Shown here: positions 7,147 to 11,060 of the stretch, piece after piece | Layout: each line of letters begins with the position of its first letter | Numbering within the stretch: position 1 is the stretch's first letter | From: Bacteroidaceae bacterium | Lineage (GTDB): Bacteria > Bacteroidota > Bacteroidia > Bacteroidales > Bacteroidaceae | NCBI GenBank assembly: GCA_017548225.1 | Contig: JAFYMV010000206.1 | Coordinates: 1 to 11,060, forward strand | Length of the DNA stretch: 11,060 bases | Direction: 5' to 3' | Made by a program: the position numbers and the translations under genes | The notes under the pieces: generated by a model | Told to the model about the DNA's origin: nothing | Databases searched by the model: none | Seen by the model: the letters and a program-made list of their open reading frames with translations, nothing else

Positions 7147-7275
7147 GCCGCCACTGCCACTTAAATATACGATCTTATGTAGGAAAAAATAAATAATTAT
7201 ATACCTACACGCTACCTAATTAATTATTTTTATATACACATTTCCTCTATGAAAACTCGTGGCAGTTGTGGCGGG
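7147..7275. repeat. Nested imperfect palindrome of about 128 bp (MITE-like)
   Basis: Outer arms: GCCGCCACTGCCAC near 7147-7160 against GTGGCAGTTGTGGCGGG at 7259-7275, whose complement CCGCCACAACTGCCAC differs by a 3-base insertion. Inside, TGTAGG (7178-7183) faces CCTACA (7204-7209), and AAAAATAAATAATTA (7185-7199) faces TAATTAATTATTTTT (7217-7231). The GC-rich ends and AT-rich centre stand out from the surroundings. It could be a miniature inverted-repeat element or a structured RNA. Confidence 0.6.
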
Positions 7276-7360
7276 AATTTATTTACGCCCTCTTCAAAAG
7301 CGACTCGTTCTTAGAGAGTCCTCTCCTCCATAACTTCAGTGTCCTTTTTGAAATGAGTAC

Positions 7361-7398
7361 TTAAAATAAAAATTGGGTAACCCATGGGTTACCCAATT
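7361..7398 (-). terminator. Rho-independent terminator after the DUF2795 gene (28-bp perfect palindrome)
   Basis: AATTGGGTAACCCA and its exact complement form a 28-bp perfect palindrome at 7371-7398 centred on CCATGG. On the minus strand it is followed by TTTTATTTTAAG. It lies 35 bp after the stop of the DUF2795 gene on that strand, so it most likely ends the 8966-7434 transcript. On the plus strand no T-run follows. Confidence 0.85.
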
Positions 7399-7433
7399 GT
7401 AATGTTTAACTAATTGATAATCAGTATTGAGGG

Positions 7434-7655
7434 TCAATATTCTTCCTCATCGAAAAAGAAATCTTCCTTGCTGGGGTAGTCGGGCCAGAGGTCTTCGATG
7501 CTTTCGTATACATCGCCTTCATCCTCCATCTCCTGCAAGTTCTCAACCACCTCCATGGGGCATCCTGAACGGATGGCGTAGTCAAGAAGTTCCTCTTTGG
7601 TTGCGGGCCAGGGTGCATCCTCCAATTTTGATGCTAATTCAAGTGTCCAGTACAT
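7434..7655 (-). CDS. Small acidic DUF2795 domain protein
   Basis: Cytoplasmic protein of 73 residues with no known function. The segment LEDAPWPATKEELLDYAIRSGCPMEVVENLQEM (11-43) fits the DUF2795 pattern, a short helical domain with W-P-A-[ST]-K-EEL. The C-terminus is strongly acidic and aromatic (EDFFFDEEEY). The start at 7655 is supported by AGGAGA at 7668-7663, seven bases upstream, a clear Shine-Dalgarno for this phylum, and by a promoter further upstream. A strong terminator follows. The tail and the short length suggest a regulator or binding partner, but that is a guess. From memory, near-identical proteins are common in Bacteroidales. Confidence 0.85.
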   Translation of the reverse strand: MYWTLELASKLEDAPWPATKEELLDYAIRSGCPMEVVENLQEMEDEGDVYESIEDLWPDYPSKEDFFFDEEEY

Positions 7656-7709
7656 ATTTTACTCTCCTATTATTTGATTATTTTTAACGGTTTTTTATTA
7701 ATAAGGCTG

Positions 7710-7740
7710 CAAAAGTATAACATTTTTACTCAATTGCAAT
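7710..7740 (-). promoter_or_regulatory. Promoter for the DUF2795 gene
   Basis: Minus strand TACTTTTG at 7717-7710 fits TAnnTTTG, with ATTG at 7740-7737 exactly 19 bp upstream as -33. It overlaps the end of the adenosyltransferase gene, so the small gene can be transcribed on its own. Confidence 0.6.
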
Positions 7741-8296
7741 CATTCTGCCAATAAATTTCGTCTATCCCATCCATTTTGTTCAAGAAACGGGCGTAGACAA
7801 AAAAGAAATCGGACAGCCTGTTTACGAATGCCAGCATATCGGGGCATAGGGGGGCCTCATCGGTAAGGGCTGTGATGAGGCGTTCGGCTCTGCGGCATAC
7901 GGTGCGGCATACATGACACTGGGCTGCCGATAGGCCTCCTCCAGGGAGAACAAAGGTGTGTAGTGCAGGCAGTTGGGCGTCGAGCTCGTCAATGTAGTTC
8001 TCTACCTGCTGCACATGGTTGCCCGTGAGGGTGCAGGGCGCTTCCTGCCCTTCGGTGCAGGGCATGGCCAGGTGGGTGCCCACATCGAACAGGCGCAACT
8101 GTATCCATCGCAGTCGGGCGGCCTCCTCACCATGCTTGGCGGCGAGCATGGCGGCGAGCAGGCCTACATGGGCACTCAACTCATCGATGGTGCCGTAGGC
8201 GTCGAGGCGAGGGCTGCATTTCTTTATGCGGCTGCCCCCGATAAGTGATGTGGTGCCGCTATCGCCACCGCGGGTGTATAGATGACTCTTTTTCAT
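7730..8296 (-). CDS. pduO: PduO-type ATP:cob(I)alamin adenosyltransferase
   Basis: Cytoplasmic enzyme of 188 residues, normal for the PduO/MMAB family, transferring the adenosyl group of ATP to cob(I)alamin (or cobinamide-type corrinoids) to make adenosylcobalamin, the coenzyme of methylmalonyl-CoA mutase and other mutases. The N-terminal ATP-binding signature YTRGGDSGTTSLIGGSRIKK spans 7-26. It is followed by R30 and AYGTIDEL (33-40). Later signatures are FVLPGGGLSAAQCHVCRTVC (115-134), RRAER (135-139) and FVNRLSDFFFVYAR (157-170). All expected substrate-contact blocks are present, so it should be active. The start at 8296 lies 1 bp after the stop of the methyltransferase-like gene, so the two are almost certainly co-transcribed. 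No cobalamin riboswitch is visible in the window. Confidence 0.94.
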   Translation of the reverse strand: MKKSHLYTRGGDSGTTSLIGGSRIKKCSPRLDAYGTIDELSAHVGLLAAMLAAKHGEEAARLRWIQLRLFDVGTHLAMPCTEGQEAPCTLTGNHVQQVENYIDELDAQLPALHTFVLPGGGLSAAQCHVCRTVCRRAERLITALTDEAPLCPDMLAFVNRLSDFFFVYARFLNKMDGIDEIYWQNDCN

Positions 8297-8297
8297 A

Positions 8298-8966
8298 TCA
8301 GTTTCGTAGTTTTATCCAATAGGTCTCCTTATGTCGTGAACGGTCGAAGAAGATGAGGCCGAGCGAGCCGAGATCGTAGCATATACCTGTCGAATGGCTC
8401 TTCATCAGCCCGTTCCACCATGCGAGCTTCTCCTTGCTCTCGCGTATGCCTTCGATGACGAACAGGCTGTGGTCAGTGGCTTGCGGCAGGGCTGCATCTA
8501 CCACCTCGCGGTAGTGGGGGGTGTGGGCTACATGGAGCATGCCGATAGGGCCTGATGTGTGTAGCGATTGACAAAAAAGTACCATTTCATCGCCTATTTT
8601 GAGTTCCATCTGCGGGTAGTGGGGCATCAGAGGCTGCATGGCTTCGCTGCAAAGGGACGATGAGGCTATGGACACCACCTGGGCGGTGGGGCATGCCATC
8701 GCCATGACAAGAGACGACAGGCCGCTACCTACCTCGATGACCCTGCTCGGGTGTACATGGTTGGTCAAGCGGAAGAGCAGCTTGCATACGGCCTCCGGGT
8801 AGCAGGGCAGGCAGGCGGCATATTGCTCGTGCAACTCCTTGAGCACGGCATAAGCGTAGTAGGGCGCCTTCTCGCGCAGCACATGCTGTACGAAATAGAA
8901 ATCGTTGGGGCTTTGCACCCCATAGCCTGCAGAGTTGAGTCTGCGCCATATCCATCTGTTCTTCAT
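8298..8966 (-). CDS. Class I SAM-methyltransferase-fold protein with degenerate motifs
   Basis: Cytoplasmic protein of 222 residues from ATG at 8966. An upstream in-frame ATG at 9020 exists, but a -7 promoter box at 8996-8989 lies between the two, so the shorter form is preferred. The N-terminus GYGVQSPNDFYFV (14-26) fits a Bacteroidetes methyltransferase-like group with [GH]SPF near the start. LLFRLTNHVHPSRVIEVGSG (63-82) contains the glycine-rich SAM motif. The acidic residue expected after strand 2 is replaced (VVSIASSS, 97-104), and the usual IDG..H motif reads HVAHTPHY (145-152). Later WWNGLMKSH and DLGSLGLIFF match the C-terminal part of the group. It may therefore bind poorly or be non-catalytic. 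Substrate unknown. The gene is divergent from dgt and overlaps nothing. Confidence 0.75.
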   Translation of the reverse strand: MKNRWIWRRLNSAGYGVQSPNDFYFVQHVLREKAPYYAYAVLKELHEQYAACLPCYPEAVCKLLFRLTNHVHPSRVIEVGSGLSSLVMAMACPTAQVVSIASSSLCSEAMQPLMPHYPQMELKIGDEMVLFCQSLHTSGPIGMLHVAHTPHYREVVDAALPQATDHSLFVIEGIRESKEKLAWWNGLMKSHSTGICYDLGSLGLIFFDRSRHKETYWIKLRN

Positions 8967-8988
8967 CGCATCGGGTTGTTGTCTTTGG

Positions 8989-9021
8989 CAAAAGTAACAA
9001 AAATAGGTGAGTATACCCAAG
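8989..9021 (-). promoter_or_regulatory. Promoter of the methyltransferase-adenosyltransferase operon
   Basis: Minus strand TACTTTTG at 8996-8989 (TAnnTTTG) with CTTG at 9021-9018, 21 bp upstream. It is 22 bp from the ATG at 8966 and rules against the longer start at 9020. Confidence 0.6.
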
Positions 9022-9038
9022 CGAAACGAAAAAAGATG

Positions 9039-9046
9039 TACATTTG
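9039..9046 (+). promoter_or_regulatory. Likely -7 element of the dgt promoter
   Basis: TACATTTG fits TAnnTTTG and lies 25 bp before the ATG at 9072. A matching -33 box is not obvious. It is divergent from, and close to, the promoter at 8989-9021, so the two may influence each other. Confidence 0.5.
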
Positions 9047-9071
9047 TGGAAAATATAAAAAGCTATTCCCT

Positions 9072-10406
9072 ATGATGGACTGGAGAAAACTCATATCTGC
9101 CAAACGACTGGGCATGGAGGCATACCATAATGAGGGGGGTGATGACCGCTCGGATTTCTTGCGCGACTATGACCGCCTAATCTTCTCAGCTCCCTTCCGC
9201 CGTCTGCAGAACAAGACGCAGGTGTTCCCGCTGCCGGGCAGCATATTCGTGCATAACCGCCTCACGCATAGCCTCGAGGTGGCGTGCGTGGGCCGCTCGC
9301 TCGGCAATAGGGTGAGCCGCGCGCTGCTGAAGCGTCATCCCGAGCTGGGCGATTCGCTCGTTGGCGAGATTGGCAGCATCGTATCGGCTGCCTGCCTGGC
9401 CCACGACTTGGGCAACCCGCCCTTCGGACACTCGGGCGAGCGTGCCATCTCGGCCTATTTCACCGAAGGTAAGGGCCGCGAGCTACGCGAGCAACTGACC
9501 GAGACGGAATGGAATGATATCACCCACTTTGAGGGTAACGCTAATGCCTTCCGCCTCCTCACGCACCAGTTTAACGGGCGCCGTCGCGGTGGCTTTGCGC
9601 TCACCTATTCTACCCTGGCCTCTATTGTGAAATATCCCTATTCATCGTACTATGCCGGGGGAAAACCCAAGTTCGGATTCTTCCATACCGAAGCCGACAC
9701 CTTCCGCGCCATAGCTGAGGAACTTGGACTTATTCGTTTGAGTGTCGAGGATGAGCCGCTCCGCTACTGTCGCCATCCGCTGGTATTCCTCGTAGAGGCT
9801 GCCGATGACATCTGCTATCAGATGATGGACATCGAGGATGCCTACAAGCTCAAGATACTTACCCGAGAGGAGACCATATCGCTCCTGTCACCCTTCATCG
9901 AGGAGCGTAAGCGGGGCCATCTTGCCGAGGTGCTCGACATGGTTACCGACCACAACGAGCAAATCGCTTACCTGCGTTCTAAGGTGATAGGCATCCTCAT
10001 CGACGAGTGTGCCGATGCCTTCATGCAGCACGAGGAGGAGATACTCGCAGGCACCTTCTCCGAGCCGCTCATCAAGCATACGAGCGAGCGTTGCCGCCAA
10101 GCCTACAAACATTGCTCGGACCTGGCCGTGCAGAAGATCTACCGTTCGCGCGATGTGCTGGACATCGAGTTGGCGGGTTTCCGTATCATCAACACCCTTA
10201 TCGAGCTGATGACCGATGCGGCCATACACCCCGATAATGCCTATTCGCGCCTGCTCATCAATAGGGTGAGCAGCCAGTACGACCTGCACGCTCCCACGCT
10301 ATATGGCAAGATACAGGCCGTCTTTGACTACCTGTCGGGCATGACCGATGTGTTTGCCCTTGACCTCTACCGCAAGATAAACGGCAATAGTCTGCCTGCC
10401 GTGTAA
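9072..10406 (+). CDS. dgt: Deoxyguanosinetriphosphate triphosphohydrolase (dGTPase, HD domain)
   Basis: Cytoplasmic HD-superfamily enzyme of 444 residues that splits dGTP (and probably other dNTPs) to the deoxynucleoside and triphosphate, controlling nucleotide pools. The start is taken at 9072 (MMDWRKLI). The open frame extends far upstream, but that part is antisense to the methyltransferase gene, and the -7 box at 9039-9046 also supports the later start. The N-terminal block DYDRLIFSAPFRRLQNKTQV (32-51) is diagnostic. Metal ligands are H66 (RLTHSLEV), H111-D112 (AHDLGNPPFGHSGE, with H120) and the Asp of EAADDICY (D245 or D246). ITHFEGNANAFRLLT (150-164) is also conserved. Length agrees with the shorter bacterial dGTPase class. 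Monocistronic in appearance, with a tRNA gene about 110 bp downstream. An unmarked weak point is the exact initiator, 9072 or 9075. Confidence 0.95.
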   Translation: MMDWRKLISAKRLGMEAYHNEGGDDRSDFLRDYDRLIFSAPFRRLQNKTQVFPLPGSIFVHNRLTHSLEVACVGRSLGNRVSRALLKRHPELGDSLVGEIGSIVSAACLAHDLGNPPFGHSGERAISAYFTEGKGRELREQLTETEWNDITHFEGNANAFRLLTHQFNGRRRGGFALTYSTLASIVKYPYSSYYAGGKPKFGFFHTEADTFRAIAEELGLIRLSVEDEPLRYCRHPLVFLVEAADDICYQMMDIEDAYKLKILTREETISLLSPFIEERKRGHLAEVLDMVTDHNEQIAYLRSKVIGILIDECADAFMQHEEEILAGTFSEPLIKHTSERCRQAYKHCSDLAVQKIYRSRDVLDIELAGFRIINTLIELMTDAAIHPDNAYSRLLINRVSSQYDLHAPTLYGKIQAVFDYLSGMTDVFALDLYRKINGNSLPAV

Positions 10407-10445
10407 GCCGATTTTGCGTGCAGAACGAAAAAGTGAGCGGCAAGT

Positions 10446-10477
10446 GTTGCAACATTGTCGATTATTTCATACCTTTG
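10446..10477 (+). promoter_or_regulatory. Promoter of tRNA-Leu
   Basis: GTTG at 10446-10449 and TACCTTTG at 10470-10477 are separated by 20 bp, matching the Bacteroidetes -33/-7 pattern. The -33 box lies inside a 10-bp perfect palindrome, TGTTGCAACA (10445-10454). The tRNA begins 37 bp after the -7 box. Confidence 0.7.
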
Positions 10478-10514
10478 CACTCGCATTGAAGGAATTCGAT
10501 GTCTAATTGAGGTC

Positions 10515-10603
10515 GCTCGAATGGTGGAATCGGTAGACACGAAGGACTTAAAATCCTTTGGCCAGTGATGGCTGTGCGGGTTCAAGTCCCGCTTCGAGTA
10601 CCA
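10515..10603 (+). tRNA. tRNA-Leu (anticodon UAA)
   Basis: Class II tRNA of 89 nt with CCA encoded. The acceptor GCTCGAA (10515-10521) pairs with TTCGAGT (10593-10599), with G1-U72 as a wobble pair, then discriminator A and CCA (10601-10603). The anticodon stem AAGGA/TCCTT holds loop CTTAAAA with anticodon TAA at 10549-10551. The long variable arm contains GCCA-GTGA-TGGC (10561-10572). The T arm is GCGGG-TTCAAGT-CCCGC. It has its own promoter and terminator. It reads UUA and UUG codons. Confidence 0.97.
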
Positions 10604-11060
10604 AAGGAGACAAGTTGTCATTTTTGACGACTTGTCTTTTTCTTTTATCTTCGTAAGTTATTGAATCCAAATCAAATAAGAACATAAAATCATTCCTTGA
10701 CAGAGGTTCAATATCATCATTTTCTTTGTCATAGATAATTCCGTTCAAAAACAGCATATCTTGGATTCGTTTTTTATTCCCCAAACTTGCTATCCTCCAT
10801 AATCTCAATATATTATCCTTTACATCCATTCCATAATTGACATATTTTTCGAGGTTCAATATAGAACTATCAGCATCATCAAGTATGGCAAGAATTTCAT
10901 CTCTTTCCGATTCCTTTTTAGCTATATTGCTCAAGCAGATTTCTTTGCCCTTTTCATCTCTTGCAACGGAATAATTATAGCGCATTATTTCAAGTTCTTT
11001 ATTTATCTTTTCAAGGTTCGTACGAATCATTTTCATTTCCTTCATTCTACTTTCGTTGAG
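10548..11060 (-). CDS. C-terminal part of a putative large serine recombinase, cut off at the window edge
   Basis: The frame is open from the right edge to a TAA at 10550-10548, giving 170 visible residues; ATG at 11045 is probably internal. The first part (about 1-65 of what is visible) is charged and helical, likely coiled coil. It is followed by LEKYVNYGMDVKDNILRLW, then KKRIQDMLFLNGIIYDKEND. The last resembles the 'QxLxFPxGIxYDKxxxxxRT' end seen in Bacteroidetes site-specific serine recombinases. No catalytic domain is in view, so the family call is from the C-terminus only. The DNA is much more AT-rich than its neighbours, consistent with transfer. The last 30 or so codons run antisense through the tRNA-Leu terminator and half of the tRNA, producing a tail LVLEAGLEPAQPSLAKGF. 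The position next to a tRNA gene fits the recombinase of an integrated element. Confidence 0.65.
   Translation of the reverse strand, partial: LNESRMKEMKMIRTNLEKINKELEIMRYNYSVARDEKGKEICLSNIAKKESERDEILAILDDADSSILNLEKYVNYGMDVKDNILRLWRIASLGNKKRIQDMLFLNGIIYDKENDDIEPLSRNDFMFLFDLDSITYEDKRKRQVVKNDNLSPLVLEAGLEPAQPSLAKGF
10608..10645 (+). terminator. Rho-independent terminator of tRNA-Leu
   Basis: AGACAAGTTGTCA at 10608-10620 pairs with TGACGACTTGTCT at 10625-10637 around TTTT, 13 pairs with one U-G, followed directly by TTTTCTTTT. It starts 5 bp after the CCA end. The recombinase frame reads through it on the other strand. Confidence 0.9.

Larger units (their letters stand above)
6656..7370. other. 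AT-rich non-coding region dense in inverted repeats
   Basis: No open frame here shows a recognisable protein or a plausible start with upstream signals. The stretch holds a series of inverted repeats listed separately: 6747-6860, 6921-6992, 7052-7072, 7099-7123 and 7147-7275. It is clearly more AT-rich than the neighbouring genes. Possible explanations are remnants of small mobile elements (MITE-like), an unrecognised structured RNA, or long leader DNA; the sequence alone does not decide. I found no tRNA, rRNA or DnaA-box cluster. Confidence 0.6.

Noticed and set aside
7249..7314. Small plus-strand frame MKTRGSCGGNLFTPSSKATRS
   Set aside because: Only 21 codons, lies in the right arm of the nested palindrome, and has no ribosome binding site or family resemblance.
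6656..7370. Possible CRISPR array or replication origin in the large gap
   Set aside because: No regularly spaced direct repeats and no cluster of DnaA-box-like sequences; the structure consists of inverted repeats only.
8967..9020. Longer start at 9020 for the methyltransferase-like gene
   Set aside because: The 18 extra residues overlap a good promoter (8989-9021), and homologues as I recall them begin near the later Met.
8751..9071. Upstream extension of the dgt frame
   Set aside because: It is antisense to the methyltransferase-like gene, and the family's conserved start is at 9072, just after a promoter box.

Overview
The window looks like a chromosomal segment of a Bacteroidales bacterium (Bacteroides/Prevotella-like; I cannot name the genus). 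The grounds are a secreted protein with a C-terminal type IX secretion (T9SS) sorting domain, a serine-type sulfatase, a GEVED domain, promoter elements of the Bacteroidetes form TAnnTTTG in front of most transcription units, and mostly weak Shine-Dalgarno sequences. Coding DNA is moderately GC-rich in positions 1-10400. The intergenic region at 6613-7433 and the right end after about 10610 are visibly AT-rich.

Layout, left to right. (1) 3271-1 (minus): a 706-residue multidomain T9SS cargo protein followed 20 bp later by a sulfatase that runs off the left edge. They are probably one transcript from a promoter at 3297-3327. (2) 6612-3367 (minus): an LptF/LptG-type permease, a DEAD-box RNA helicase with a Gly/Arg/Lys-rich tail, and a hemolysin III/PAQR-like membrane protein. 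The two gaps (97 and 47 bp) hold repeats. (3) 6613-7433: about 800 bp with no convincing gene, full of inverted repeats. It includes a 19-bp perfect inverted repeat with a 76-bp loop, a 128-bp nested imperfect palindrome, and a 28-bp perfect palindrome that works as a terminator for the gene to its right. (4) 8966-7434 (minus): a methyltransferase-fold protein with degenerate motifs, a PduO-type corrinoid adenosyltransferase 1 bp behind it, and a small acidic DUF2795 protein with its own promoter. (5) 9072-10406 (plus): a dGTP triphosphohydrolase (dgt), divergent from group 4. (6) 10515-10603 (plus): tRNA-Leu(UAA) with a good promoter and a strong terminator. (7) 11060-10548 (minus): the C-terminal part of an AT-rich gene resembling large serine recombinases. 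Its frame runs antisense through the tRNA terminator and stops inside the tRNA anticodon loop.

Most genes are housekeeping or envelope functions: LPS transport, RNA helicase, nucleotide pool control and cobalamin activation. The sulfatase pair is likely an accessory function for sulfated glycans. The most interesting places are the recombinase/tRNA-Leu junction, which probably marks the edge of an integrated element, and the inverted-repeat-rich gap, which may be a remnant of small mobile elements or a structured RNA region. I see no CRISPR array, no complete insertion sequence and no clearly new multi-gene system.
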